The translations under genes were made by a program, and so were the position numbers. From CAYXLI01 sp964464925 (lineage in GTDB: Bacteria > Acidobacteriota > Terriglobia > Bryobacterales > Bryobacteraceae): a stretch of 64,000 nt of DNA. Under the pieces are notes generated by a model that saw nothing but the letters and a program-made list of their open reading frames with translations, was not told where the DNA came from and ran no database searches. Location: positions 62,001 through 126,000 of the forward strand of contig CAYXLI010000010.1 in NCBI GenBank assembly GCA_964464925.1, in the 5' to 3' direction. Below are positions 1-8,886 of the stretch, piece after piece (the stretch's first letter is position 1; each line of letters begins with the position of its first letter).

Positions 1-975
1 AGTACCTCAATGCAAATGACTCCGATTTGTTCGGGACCGACGTTCGCAGGCGGGGCGGATGGCATGTGGGTGACGGATGTGACTGCGACTCCGAGGTTGA
101 ACCGCGCCGCACGGGACTGGTCGCGAAGTTTCTTCCAGGCTCTACGAGGCTATGGCCTGGACAGCACTGCGGCATTCAGTATGGAACTCCAGCACGGCGA
201 CACTTCCATCGAGGCGGGAATCGCGCAACGTTATCCGAGCGGGAGTGCGGTGATGCTGGATACGCCCGCCGTGCAGACGAATTTCTCGCCGGCCACCGCT
301 GATTATTACCAGCAGGTGTACCTGGATATGGCGATCGTAATGCAGAAAGCGGGGGTACAGCCTTACTTGCAGTTCGGCGAGGTGCAATGGTGGTACTTCC
401 CGTATGACAAAACGGGCATGCCATTTTACGATGCTTACACACAGACTCGATTTCAACAGCAATACGGACGAGCGATGAGCATCATTCCGGACGGGTCGGT
501 GGCGCCGCAGAGCTATCCGGAAGAAGCGGAGTTCTTGCCGCGTTTGATCGGTGAGTTCACGGATACAGTCATGGCTTACGTGCGGCAGCATGTGCCGACT
601 TGCCGGTTCGAAGTGCTTTACCCCGTAGATGTGAATGACGGGGCCTTCAATGCAGTAATCAATTTTCCAAATGCCAGTTGGACACCATCGAAATTGGATT
701 GCCTGAAGACGGAGAGTTTTACATACACCTACGCGAGAAACCTGGATCTCTGCCGTGTATCGATTGCGTACCCGGCGAAGTTGGCGTTCCCACCGTCGAA
801 GCGAAGTCATCTAATCGGAATCAGTGATCCAATAGCGCCCTGGCGGAAAGAAGTGAACTTGAGTGAATCGGAGGGTGTAGAGTCAGTCGTGCTATTCGCG
901 CTGGATCAGTTTTGCCTGATCGGTTATTCTCTCCCAATTCAACCAGGTTCCCGGACTTCGACGATGCAAGGTTGA
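1..975 (+). CDS. Unrecognised protein, 5' end outside the window
   Basis: The frame is open from the first base, so this is probably the C-terminal part of a longer protein rather than a gene starting at the ATG at 10. About 320 residues are visible. They are rich in Tyr, Trp and Phe, with a striking segment around residue 120 (LQFGEVQWWYFPYD). There is no signal peptide or membrane segment in the visible part. The aromatic barrel-like look recalls TIM-barrel domains of phage-tail-like proteins, but I cannot support a family. Another frame at 3-60 also reads sensibly (YLNANDSDLFGT), so a frameshift near position 50 is possible. The ABC gene starts 40 nt downstream on the same strand. Confidence 0.55.
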   Translation, partial: STSMQMTPICSGPTFAGGADGMWVTDVTATPRLNRAARDWSRSFFQALRGYGLDSTAAFSMELQHGDTSIEAGIAQRYPSGSAVMLDTPAVQTNFSPATADYYQQVYLDMAIVMQKAGVQPYLQFGEVQWWYFPYDKTGMPFYDAYTQTRFQQQYGRAMSIIPDGSVAPQSYPEEAEFLPRLIGEFTDTVMAYVRQHVPTCRFEVLYPVDVNDGAFNAVINFPNASWTPSKLDCLKTESFTYTYARNLDLCRVSIAYPAKLAFPPSKRSHLIGISDPIAPWRKEVNLSESEGVESVVLFALDQFCLIGYSLPIQPGSRTSTMQG

Positions 976-1015
976 GTCATTTCGCCCGTGCGCGCTATAG
1001 TGAGGGCGTCACCTC

Positions 1016-2230
1016 GTGGTAGTCGTTCAAAATATTTCCAAGCTGTATCGGCTGTATGACCGGCCATCGGACCGGCTGGCGGAGATGCTTCTTTTTCACC
1101 GCCGGCGCCATCGCGACTTTTGGGCTGTACGCGACGTTAGCTTTTCTGTGCGCGCGGGCGAGATTCTTGGAATCGTTGGGCCGAACGGCTCTGGAAAGAG
1201 TACTCTACTTCAGATTGTCAGCGGAATTATCCGTCCGACCAGTGGACGCGTCTCGACCGAGGGGCGGATCGCAGCCTTGCTGGAACTGGGCGCTGGATTC
1301 AATCCTGAGTTCTCAGGCCGCGAAAACGTTTTCCTCAATAGCGAGATCCTCGGTGTGACTCGTACAGAGATCGAAGCGCGCTTTCCCAAAATCGAAGCTT
1401 TCGCTGAGATCGGTGAGTTTATGGATCGGCCAGTAAAGGAGTACTCCAGCGGCATGTATGTCCGGCTCGCATTTGCTACGGCAATTCACGTCGATCCGGA
1501 TATTCTGATTGTCGATGAAGCCTTGGCCGTCGGTGACGCGATCTTCGCAAACCGATGTTTGCGGAAACTCGAGGAGCTAAAGAGCCGAAACGTAACGATT
1601 CTTTTCGTCTCGCACGATCTCGGCTTGGTTAAACGCCTTTGTCATCGGGCGATTCTCATGTCTCAAGGTCGTGTGCTGCTGGACGGTTCGCCCAATGATG
1701 TTGTGAACCGCTACGTTGCACTGGTCCACGAACGTGGTGAGCGGGCGTCCACCGCCGCGGAAGTTGCGGGGAATTCACGGCATGGCGATCGCACCAGCAC
1801 GATATCGTCGATAGAAATTGAGAACGAAGCGGGAGTACTCAGCAATGTGCTCAAGGCCGGTGAGTACGCAACCATTCGCGTTCACGCGCATTTCCATCGA
1901 ACGTCCCAAGAGCCGATCGTCGGTATTCTTATTCGCAATCGATTGGGCATCGAGGTGTTTGGAACGAACACGCGACTTGAGCATCTTTCGCTCGGGCAGC
2001 TTGAAGCTGATGATGAACTGGATATTTCTTTTAGGTTCCGGTGCCTGCTCACCCGGCAGGAGTACACTCTCACCGTCGCCACGCAGCATGCAGACGGAAG
2101 TAGCCAGGATTGGCGAGACGATGCCATTCAGTTCACTGTTGTGGACGAGAAGGACGTTGCCGGATTAGCTAGTTTGAAAACTGATATCGATTGGGCTGTT
2201 CAGAGGAGAACCGGAATTGCAACTCAGTGA
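1016..2230 (+). CDS. ABC transporter ATPase, polysaccharide export (Wzt-like)
   Basis: Predicted ATPase of an O-antigen or teichoic-acid type ABC exporter that moves lipid-linked glycan across the inner membrane. The nucleotide-binding domain spans roughly residues 1-240: Walker A GPNGSGKS at 55-62, signature EYSSGM, and Walker B followed by DEALAVGD, which is typical of the Wzt/TagH branch. Residues about 250-404 form a C-terminal beta-rich domain like the Wzt carbohydrate-binding domain. The start is GTG at 1016. No permease lies beside it; the only matching ABC-2 permease in the window is at 42067-43299. The M24 peptidase gene overlaps its end by 14 nt, so the two are co-transcribed. Family is sure, substrate inferred. 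Confidence 0.9.
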   Translation: MVVVQNISKLYRLYDRPSDRLAEMLLFHRRRHRDFWAVRDVSFSVRAGEILGIVGPNGSGKSTLLQIVSGIIRPTSGRVSTEGRIAALLELGAGFNPEFSGRENVFLNSEILGVTRTEIEARFPKIEAFAEIGEFMDRPVKEYSSGMYVRLAFATAIHVDPDILIVDEALAVGDAIFANRCLRKLEELKSRNVTILFVSHDLGLVKRLCHRAILMSQGRVLLDGSPNDVVNRYVALVHERGERASTAAEVAGNSRHGDRTSTISSIEIENEAGVLSNVLKAGEYATIRVHAHFHRTSQEPIVGILIRNRLGIEVFGTNTRLEHLSLGQLEADDELDISFRFRCLLTRQEYTLTVATQHADGSSQDWRDDAIQFTVVDEKDVAGLASLKTDIDWAVQRRTGIATQ

Positions 2231-3389
2231 GATACAACAGGCACTGCGTGATGCCGGCTTGGATGGTTGGCTATTTGTCGATCACCACCAGAGGGATCCC
2301 CTTGCTTACCGGATCTTGGGTTTGCCGCTCGATATGATGACTACCCGACGCTGGTATTACTACATACCCGCTGAAGGCGAGCCGCGCGGAATCGTGCATC
2401 GAATTGAGCCCCACTCGCTGGATGCAGTTCCAGGCAAGAAGGCAGCCTACTCCCGGTGGCAGGAACAACACGAGCAACTGCGCAAAATGCTTGGTGCATC
2501 GAAGCGGATCGCGATGCAGTACTCACCTCAGTGTGCGGTGATGCATGTTGCCACTGTGGATGCCGGCACGGTGGAGTTAGTGCGTTCCTGCGGTGTCGAC
2601 GTTTTTAGTGCAGCCGATCTCGTCCAAGCGTTTGAGGCGAGGTGGTCGGATGCGCAGTTGGAGTCACACTTGGAAGCCGGCCGCCGCATGGATCGTGCGC
2701 GGCACGACGCCTTCGTTTACATCGCCGACCAGTTGCGAGCAGGTGCTCCTGTATCGGAGTACTCCGTTCAGCAATTTCTGCGCGATCGCTATACGGCCAC
2801 CCATATGGTGACGGACCACGGCCCGATTGTGGCGGTCAATGCGAATGCGTCAGATCCCCATTATGAACCGAGCGCTGAGCGCAATAAGCAGATACGAGAG
2901 GGCGATCTAGTTCTGATTGACATGTGGGCGAAACTGGATTCTCCGGAGGCCGTTTACTATGACATCACGTGGACCGGCTATTGTGGCCCGTCCGCTCCGG
3001 ATGCAGTTCAGAATGTATTCCGTGTTGTTCGGGATGCTCGGGATGCGGCCGTGGATTTCGTGAAGAGTTCCGTATCCGCGCAAAAAGACATTTCGGGTTT
3101 TCAGGTGGATGACGCAGCGCGGCAGTATATCGAAAGCAGGAACTTGGGAGAGTGGTTTGTCCATCGCACCGGGCATTCTATCGGAACGAGCGTACACGGC
3201 GCAGGCGCGAATATGGATAACTTCGAAACGCATGACGAGCGCCGAATAGTGCCTCGGACGTGTTTCTCAGTGGAGCCCGGCGTGTATTTGCCGGAGTTTG
3301 GCATCCGCTCGGAAGTCAATGTGTATGTCGGTGAGAATGATGCGCGAGTGACAGGCGAGGCACAGACCGAGCTTGTGCCGATCCTGTAG
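2217..3389 (+). CDS. M24 family metallopeptidase (Xaa-Pro peptidase-like)
   Basis: Predicted cytoplasmic di-metal aminopeptidase of the M24 family, 390 residues. The five expected metal ligands are present: D235 (LVLIDMW), D249 (YYDITWT), H320 (HRTGHSIG), E353 (FSVEPGVY) and E366 (IRSEV). The N-terminal 130 residues are the usual creatinase-like domain. The start is TTG at 2217, chosen because AGGAGAA at 2204-2210 sits 6 nt before it and the reading gives a complete N-terminal domain. It overlaps the ABC ATPase gene by 14 nt and is followed 35 nt later by the selenoprotein gene, so the three may share a transcript. Dipeptide specificity cannot be told from the sequence. Confidence 0.9.
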   Translation: MQLSEIQQALRDAGLDGWLFVDHHQRDPLAYRILGLPLDMMTTRRWYYYIPAEGEPRGIVHRIEPHSLDAVPGKKAAYSRWQEQHEQLRKMLGASKRIAMQYSPQCAVMHVATVDAGTVELVRSCGVDVFSAADLVQAFEARWSDAQLESHLEAGRRMDRARHDAFVYIADQLRAGAPVSEYSVQQFLRDRYTATHMVTDHGPIVAVNANASDPHYEPSAERNKQIREGDLVLIDMWAKLDSPEAVYYDITWTGYCGPSAPDAVQNVFRVVRDARDAAVDFVKSSVSAQKDISGFQVDDAARQYIESRNLGEWFVHRTGHSIGTSVHGAGANMDNFETHDERRIVPRTCFSVEPGVYLPEFGIRSEVNVYVGENDARVTGEAQTELVPIL

Positions 3390-3424
3390 TGGCGTGTTAC
3401 GCTTTTGAAGAACCAGGAGGAACA

Positions 3425-3964
3425 ATGAAACACGCTCGTGCTATGACGTTGGCTACGTTGTTTGCTAGTGCACTGTTTGCGCAGGCTCCTCAAACCCCGC
3501 CGAAAACGCATCTGAGGGTGGGAGACATGGCGCCTGATTTCACTCTGCCACAGACGAAAGAAAACAAGCCCGTTACGCTGTCCGATTTTCGTGGCAAGAA
3601 AGCCGTTGTGCTGGCTTTCTTCCCGGCCGCTTTCACAGGTGGTTGAACGAAGGAAATGAACGCGTACCAGGCTGGTATCGCGAAATTTGAAGGCATGGAT
3701 GTGCAAGTCTTTGGGATTAGTGCCGACAATCTCCCCACTCTTCGACATTGGGCTGAAGAACTGAAGCTCCCGTTTCCTTTGTTGAGTGATTTTAAAGATC
3801 GTAAGGTCATCCAGTCCTACGGCATTCTTCTGCCGGCCGGAATAGCAAACCGCGCGACGTTTGTCATCGACCCGGATGGCAAGATTCAGAGTATCGAAGA
3901 AGGCTCCACTGCCATCGATCCAACGGGTGCGGAAACTGCCTGCAGCCGTCTGAAAAAGCACTAA
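3425..3964 (+). CDS. Exported peroxiredoxin with in-frame TGA (predicted selenocysteine, U74)
   Basis: Thiol peroxidase of the AhpC/TSA fold, read as one 179-residue selenoprotein. Residues 1-20 are a signal peptide (MKHARAMTLATLFASALFAQ). The core follows: APDFTLPQ, then PAAFTGG, then TGA at 3644-3646, then TKEM, and the frame stays open with a normal peroxiredoxin C-terminal half (LLSDF, ATFVIDPDG) to 3964. The TGA falls on the peroxidatic Cys of the family motif TxxC. A SECIS-like hairpin with a bulged U follows at 3662-3681. C173 near the end may act as resolving residue. The start is ATG at 3425 with AGGAGG at 3415-3420. The alternatives are a nonsense mutation or a sequencing error. selA, selB, selC and selD are not in this window. 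Confidence 0.85.
3662..3681 (+). promoter_or_regulatory. Bacterial SECIS-like hairpin after the TGA
   Basis: The stem is GCG-UACC paired with GGUA-(U)-CGC. It has seven base pairs, a single bulged U at 3678, and a five-base loop AGGCU at 3669-3673. It begins 16 nt after the TGA at 3644-3646. A bulged U in the stem and a G-containing apical loop are the features SelB recognises in the E. coli fdhF SECIS. The hairpin lies inside the coding frame, as bacterial SECIS elements do. Function is inferred from this shape and position. Confidence 0.7.
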
Positions 3965-3971
3965 ACATTCC

Positions 3972-4003
3972 GGAGCTGGGCGCGTCGCCGCGTGTTCAGC
4001 TCC
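3972..4003. terminator. Inverted repeat between convergent genes
   Basis: GGAGCTG at 3972-3978 and CAGCTCC at 3997-4003 form a perfect 7-bp stem around a GC-rich loop that can itself fold (CGCG/CGCG). It sits between the stop of the peroxiredoxin and the end of the convergent DinB gene, overlapping the latter's last codons. There is no clear U-run, so a bidirectional terminator role is only plausible. Confidence 0.35.
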
Positions 4004-4499
4004 CCTTCTGGATCTTCGCTGTCGTCACGAGTTGGCCTACATGACGCTGCGTGTGCTCCGCGATGTGAATGAGCAGTCCGCCCACAGTTGTCGGCAGTTT
4101 TTTCCTTCCGACTGTGCGAGCTTCGCTCATGGATTCTGGTGGGACACCGCGAATCGCGACGGCCGCGGCGTCCAATTGGCGGTCGAACTCTGCAAGCAGA
4201 TCTTGGACCGTTGAACCTGGCTCACCTTCGGATTTCAAGGCAGCCAGCTGCTCGGGCGACAGTTCGTGTCCTCTGACATAGGTCAGCAGGCGGTCTATGC
4301 TGCCAGGTATGTGTCTCAAATGGAATCCGATTGACGCGACACCGCCCGGCCTCGCCCAGATTTGTTCAAACGTAAGATCTTGTGCGGCACGGCGTGCGTC
4401 CTCGCGCGCCATCTGGAATGAGTAGAGCAGTGCTGAGTGCAGCGGATGCAGATTCTGAAGCGTTCCCCGCAGCCACGGTTCCGGCAAGGATTCACTCAT
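3996..4499 (-). CDS. DinB-like four-helix protein
   Basis: A 167-residue member of the DinB/YfiT-like superfamily, whose members bind a metal through three His and often act as thiol transferases. Candidate ligands are in HPLHSALLYSF near the N-terminus, GFHLRHIPGSI in the middle, and HIAEHTQRHVGQL near the C-terminus; the last is the typical family signature. The start at 4499 (MSESLPEPW) is chosen because longer readings run into the divergent epimerase gene and add unrelated sequence. It has no clear Shine-Dalgarno. It converges on the peroxiredoxin gene. Substrate unknown. Confidence 0.8.
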   Translation of the reverse strand: MSESLPEPWLRGTLQNLHPLHSALLYSFQMAREDARRAAQDLTFEQIWARPGGVASIGFHLRHIPGSIDRLLTYVRGHELSPEQLAALKSEGEPGSTVQDLLAEFDRQLDAAAVAIRGVPPESMSEARTVGRKKLPTTVGGLLIHIAEHTQRHVGQLVTTAKIQKGS

Positions 4500-4542
4500 T
4501 CCGATAAGGTAGCAGATATCAACGTGTGACAATTCCCTAAGC

Positions 4543-5514
4543 ATGCATATTCTTGTTACCGGAGCACAGGGCTGCATTGGGGCCTGGGTTGTCCGTGCGC
4601 TGTTGAACCGCGATTTGGACGTCACGATTTATGATCTCGATCCCAGTCCCACGCGGCTCTCACTGATTACCACGCCGGAAAGGGCCGCGCGAGTCCGGAT
4701 TGAGACCGGCACAATTGAAGACACTCCACGCATCAAGCAACTGGTGAAGGACCGCGGCATTACACACATCGTGCACCTCGCCGCGCGTCTGATGCCATTC
4801 TGCCAGGCGAACCCGGTGGCGGGCGGCATGGCCAACGTGATTGGAACGCTGAACGTGTTCGAAGCAGCCCGCGACTCCGGTCGTAACGTAAGGGTTGTGT
4901 ACGCGAGTTCGTCGGCGGTGTGGGGGCCTGGCGAGTCGTACGAGGAGCGTGCCTTGTCAGAAGACGATCCGTTGAAGCCCGCCACGCACTACGGTGTGTT
5001 CAAGCATGCGAACGAGGAAAGCGCTCGCGTGTTCTACGCCACCAGCAAGATTTCAAGCATGGGTCTGCGGCCGTGGACCGTCTATGGTGTCGGCCGCGAT
5101 CACGGGTTGACCGCAGACCCGACCATTGCGATTCGTGCCGCCGTGCTCGGCAAGCCTTTTCAGATCCGGCTTACGGGCTTCATGGATTTCCAACATGTCG
5201 AGGACGTAGCAGAGATTTTCGTCCGCTGCCTGCTTTCCGATGTAGAGGGCGCGCATGTGTTCAACCTCGCCGGCGACGTCGTGCGCATCGAGGACTTCAT
5301 CACGATGCTCGGTGAAGAATGGCCATCCGCAAGAGAATTGATTACCTGTGCGGGCCCGCAAGTGCCCGTGGCCTTTCGTATGGATGCTTCACGCCTGCAT
5401 GCGCACGTACCCGACATTCCCAAGACGGACATGCGTGAGGGTATTCGCAAGACTCTCGCTCTGTATGCGCAACTGAAGAGCGAAGGGCGGCTGAGCGACG
5501 CTATTCCAACATAA
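4543..5514 (+). CDS. NAD-dependent epimerase/dehydratase family protein
   Basis: An extended short-chain dehydrogenase of 323 residues, cytoplasmic. It has the N-terminal nucleotide-binding motif TGAQGCIGAWV (GxxGxxG), an ASSSAVWG strand carrying the catalytic Ser, and the YGVFK catalytic Tyr-Lys pair in the middle. Such enzymes usually act on nucleotide sugars or other hydroxylated substrates. It is divergent from the DinB gene, so a shared promoter region lies in 4500-4542. No sugar-pathway gene is next to it, so its substrate cannot be inferred. No strong Shine-Dalgarno precedes the ATG. Confidence 0.85.
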   Translation: MHILVTGAQGCIGAWVVRALLNRDLDVTIYDLDPSPTRLSLITTPERAARVRIETGTIEDTPRIKQLVKDRGITHIVHLAARLMPFCQANPVAGGMANVIGTLNVFEAARDSGRNVRVVYASSSAVWGPGESYEERALSEDDPLKPATHYGVFKHANEESARVFYATSKISSMGLRPWTVYGVGRDHGLTADPTIAIRAAVLGKPFQIRLTGFMDFQHVEDVAEIFVRCLLSDVEGAHVFNLAGDVVRIEDFITMLGEEWPSARELITCAGPQVPVAFRMDASRLHAHVPDIPKTDMREGIRKTLALYAQLKSEGRLSDAIPT

Positions 5515-5733
5515 CGGTTCGGTCAAAGACGACATCAAGCGAGGTGCTCTTCGAAGTTGCACCTCGCGCCCTCGTGTCATCCAATCGAGGCACCAGAGCC
5601 CACGAGAATGGCAATCTGTGCTGTCGAATCGCGAGCGACGCGCGTCTACAATAGCACGTGCGTACCGGCCGGTATCTCCGCAGCCGAAGCCGGAACGGCA
5701 ACGGCCAGAAACACAATCAGCTTTTTAATATTC

Positions 5734-7368
5734 CTATTGAAACTCGATTAAGACTACTTCGCCTGCCGTGCCGCGTACGTGGTCTTCGCTTGGACGATAC
5801 GCCACGCGCACCTTGCGCGGAGTTACGGGTCCGCAGCCGAACTCCAGCTTGGCAACGCCGCTTCCCTTCAACGTCACTGCGCTCGGATCGGTAACCAACA
5901 GAAAATGCCGCTTGCCTCCTTCCTGCACGACCAATCGGGCCAGTTCGCCCAGGCAATCCAATTGGACCAGCATGCCTTGTACGTCCTCGGTGTCTATGCG
6001 GACTTTCTCCGGATAGCGGATGGTCGAAGCCGGTGTGGCGGGCACAGCGCCTTTGCTGCGCGCGGCCTCCAGTTCCTGTCTGACACCCTTGCTATGCGGC
6101 TGCAGTGCCAGTGCCGCCTCCAGGTTGGGGATTGCGTCGCCGAACAATCCCTGTTTCGCCAGGATTGTGCCCAGCAGGTATCTTGCCGGATACAGATCGG
6201 GCTGTAGATCAATCGATTTCCGAAGCAACGTGATTACGTCATTGACCGGTGCCTTGGTCTCATACAACAGTGAGGCGTAATCGTAGTAGGTGTCCGCAGT
6301 TCGCGTGCCGCGCGCGAGCGCTTTCTCGAAGAGCAGAAGCGCCTCCTCGCTCTTCCCGCGCGCCATCGCGATTTCGGCCCGCGCCACAAGGGCATCAGGC
6401 ATGTCGCGGACGCGCTCCTCTGCCTGATCTAACCGTCCAAGCTCGACCAGGAGCCGCACCAGCATTACGTCTGCTTCACGAGCCGGAATCCCCGTAACCG
6501 ACTCCAACTCGTTGTCCTGTGAATCGCCTTTTAGAGTGCGCGTGCTGTAGACTCCCGCGTTGATGTATTGTTGCAGGTCTTTCAACAAAGCTTCTTCCGT
6601 TTTGCCGTAGATACGCCGGGTAGCATCGGCAGCCTTGATGCCGGTTGTGATCGCGACCAGCCATTCTGGAAAGCGTTCCGAATAAGGCCGTTCGCTGGCG
6701 AGCATGTGTACCAGCGCCCAGCTTTCGCCATAAAACAGCGCGTGCGCATCCCGGTAAAACGCAGAATCGCGATCTACTTCTTCGAGCTTCGACAACGGTA
6801 CAAGCCTGATCGTGCGAAGAGTGGCGACGTGCGAAGGAACCGGTCTTCCGGTCATCATGTTGCGGCCGTCCACAACGGCTGTCGAAAAGAATTCCGCCAA
6901 CCCCTCATCGAGCCACAGCGGCAGCGCCACGCGGCTTCTGTGAAGCACCAGATGCGTGTACTCGTGAAATGCGACGCGAAGGAGATCGTCGGCCGATTCG
7001 TGCAGCACGATCATGTCACGGTCCTGCGCCGGCCTGTAGAACCCGCGCACCGAGTCGTTGTCGCGAAACGGGTGAAAGTCCGTCTGGCGTCTAAATAAGT
7101 ACACCCGTACGGACGCCTGGGACAGATCGGCAAGACCTGTTTGGGTCTCGAAGGCGTTACGGAGTCTCAACAACTGCTTTGCCACTCTCGAGGGAGCGTC
7201 TCCGGTCACGTTGGAGGAGACCTCGAAGTTGCTCAATTGCAAGCGTTGCCACCTCCCCTCGGCTGCTCGGGTGCTACCCGAGGAGAGTATTATAAGTAGC
7301 GTGAAACCAACAACTTGCAAATTACACACAGCTGAATTCAGAATAGCACCGCGACGGATGGGTGCCAT
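5734..7368 (-). CDS. Exported HExxH (DUF1570-like) protein with TPR repeats
   Basis: Starting at 7368 (MAPIRRGAIL), the protein opens with a hydrophobic signal segment at about residues 15-36. It then has a gluzincin-like site: HEYTH at 135-139 and LDEGLAEFF about 15 residues later, which supplies the third Glu. The C-terminal half is made of TPR-like helical repeats (LYPARYLLGTILAKQG, AIPNLEAALALQ), followed by a beta-rich tail. The architecture matches exported peptidase-like TPR proteins common in Acidobacteriota. It is divergent from the GAF-ANTAR gene. Peptidase activity is inferred from the motif; the partner of the TPR part is unknown. Longer N-terminal readings look non-coding. Confidence 0.8.
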   Translation of the reverse strand: MAPIRRGAILNSAVCNLQVVGFTLLIILSSGSTRAAEGRWQRLQLSNFEVSSNVTGDAPSRVAKQLLRLRNAFETQTGLADLSQASVRVYLFRRQTDFHPFRDNDSVRGFYRPAQDRDMIVLHESADDLLRVAFHEYTHLVLHRSRVALPLWLDEGLAEFFSTAVVDGRNMMTGRPVPSHVATLRTIRLVPLSKLEEVDRDSAFYRDAHALFYGESWALVHMLASERPYSERFPEWLVAITTGIKAADATRRIYGKTEEALLKDLQQYINAGVYSTRTLKGDSQDNELESVTGIPAREADVMLVRLLVELGRLDQAEERVRDMPDALVARAEIAMARGKSEEALLLFEKALARGTRTADTYYDYASLLYETKAPVNDVITLLRKSIDLQPDLYPARYLLGTILAKQGLFGDAIPNLEAALALQPHSKGVRQELEAARSKGAVPATPASTIRYPEKVRIDTEDVQGMLVQLDCLGELARLVVQEGGKRHFLLVTDPSAVTLKGSGVAKLEFGCGPVTPRKVRVAYRPSEDHVRGTAGEVVLIEFQ

Positions 7369-7416
7369 AAGAAATTTGGATTGGCATTTCAGACCGTTCG
7401 CGCCATACGCTGAACT

Positions 7417-8184
7417 ATGTCTGCCACAGCTAGTATGGAGCCAGCCACTTCCCAAGTCGCCCTGTTACACCGCATCAGCAGCATCGTGAGTTCGGAGCTT
7501 TCTCTGGACGAGATGCTCGGCGAGATTGTCGGCTTGACCGTTCAGGTGACAGGCTGCGATGCCTGTCTGATCTACCTGCTCGAGAAAGATACCGGCGAGA
7601 TCGTTTTGCGGGCCTCTCAGGTGCCGCACGCACAGGATCTGGGAAACCTGCGCATGAAGGTGGGAGAAGGTGTCACCGGGTGGGTGGCTGAACATAAGTC
7701 CGTTGTTGCATTGCCGAGTAATGCCTCCGCCGATCGCCGCTTCAAGCGCTTTGCCGCGCTCGTGGAAGATACGTACGAGGCGTTTGCGTCCGTTCCTCTT
7801 GTCAGCGGCGGCGACCTGATTGGGGTTGTGAACGTCCATCATCGGGATGAGCATCCCCACACCTCTGAAGAGATTGGCCTGTTGACCTTTATTGGCGAAC
7901 AGATGGGGAACGCCATCTCAAAGGCGAGCCTGGCCGACCAGAACGCACGGCTTTTGGAGGAGACGCAGGAAATGAAGCGTCAACTCGAGACGCGCAAGCT
8001 GGTCGAGCGTGCCAAGGGTATTCTGCAGTCCCGCTATAAGTTGACCGAGGAGGAAGCCTATCTGCGGCTTCGCAACGAGAGCCGCAGGCTCCGCCGTCCG
8101 ATGAGGGATCTGGCGGAGGCCATCATTCTGGCTGAGGATCTCAGCCGTAAGAACGAGACCGGCAAAGAAGCGGCGGAGGAGTAG
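7417..8184 (+). CDS. GAF-ANTAR domain regulator (predicted antiterminator)
   Basis: A 255-residue cytoplasmic regulator. The GAF sensor domain covers about residues 10-165 (VGEGVTGWVAEH, then ASVPLVSGGDLIGVVNVHH). A coiled linker LLEETQEMKRQLETR leads into a C-terminal ANTAR domain (KLVERAKGILQSRY, then RPMRDLAEAII). ANTAR domains bind paired hairpins in nascent RNA and prevent termination. No ANTAR target was found nearby, so the regulon is elsewhere. The start could be 7417 or the second ATG at 7435. Its stop abuts that of the convergent ccmA gene with no gap. Confidence 0.88.
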   Translation: MSATASMEPATSQVALLHRISSIVSSELSLDEMLGEIVGLTVQVTGCDACLIYLLEKDTGEIVLRASQVPHAQDLGNLRMKVGEGVTGWVAEHKSVVALPSNASADRRFKRFAALVEDTYEAFASVPLVSGGDLIGVVNVHHRDEHPHTSEEIGLLTFIGEQMGNAISKASLADQNARLLEETQEMKRQLETRKLVERAKGILQSRYKLTEEEAYLRLRNESRRLRRPMRDLAEAIILAEDLSRKNETGKEAAEE

Positions 8185-8886
8185 TTACTCGCCGTAGTTC
8201 CTGTAGAGCCAGCCGGGGTCTTCCAGCATCTCCCGGGTGCGCTCGCCAAAAAATGCGATCTTGCCACGCACCAGCAAGCCAACGTGCGTGGCAAGCTCCA
8301 ACGCCTCCCGCAATTGATGGGTGGACATTACCATCGTCTTACCCTCTGCTAACGCATTCCTTAGCAGCGACTGCAGCAATGCGATTGCGCGGTCGTCCAG
8401 AGCTGTGAAGGGCTCGTCCAGGAGCAGCACATGCGGGCTGTGCAGGAATGCCCGGGCCACTGCGAGTCTCTGCCGCATGCCCCGCGAGAACTCCCTGACA
8501 AGCCCTGTAGCCACGTTACCCAAGCCCGTGCGCTCCAGCCATTGGCTTGCCACAGCCTCCGCGTTCTCCACTCCATAAAGCTTTGCGAATAGCCGCAGAT
8601 TCTCGATCGCGGACAATTCGTCGTAAACGCCGATGCCATGGCCGAGGATGCCGATCTTGCGCCGGGTATCCTCCTCGCGAATGCTCGTGCCCAGGATCGA
8701 GATCTTTCCCTTAGCGGTCAAAGAGAGGCCGGCGATGCTGCGTAACAAAGTAGTCTTACCCGCGCCGTTACGTCCGAGCAGCGCGACGCACTGGCCGGGT
8801 TCCACGCGCAGATCGATATCACGAAGGGCAGGGAAGTCGCCGTAGAATTTCCAGAGTCCCTCAACCGCGATCGCGGGAGTGATCAT
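8185..8886 (-). CDS. ccmA: ABC transporter ATPase, CcmA-like
   Basis: A 233-residue ABC ATPase: Walker A GRNGAGKT, signature FSRGMRQRLAVARA, Walker B LLLDEPFTALDD, and the switch His in MSTHQLREAL. It is the last gene of a cytochrome c maturation operon and starts within the previous gene (4-nt overlap), which supports CcmA. CcmA energises release of holo-CcmE from CcmC in System I. The partners ccmB and ccmC are not in this operon or anywhere in the window. Assignment as CcmA therefore rests on context; the sequence alone fits many ABC exporters. Confidence 0.8.
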   Translation of the reverse strand: MITPAIAVEGLWKFYGDFPALRDIDLRVEPGQCVALLGRNGAGKTTLLRSIAGLSLTAKGKISILGTSIREEDTRRKIGILGHGIGVYDELSAIENLRLFAKLYGVENAEAVASQWLERTGLGNVATGLVREFSRGMRQRLAVARAFLHSPHVLLLDEPFTALDDRAIALLQSLLRNALAEGKTMVMSTHQLREALELATHVGLLVRGKIAFFGERTREMLEDPGWLYRNYGE

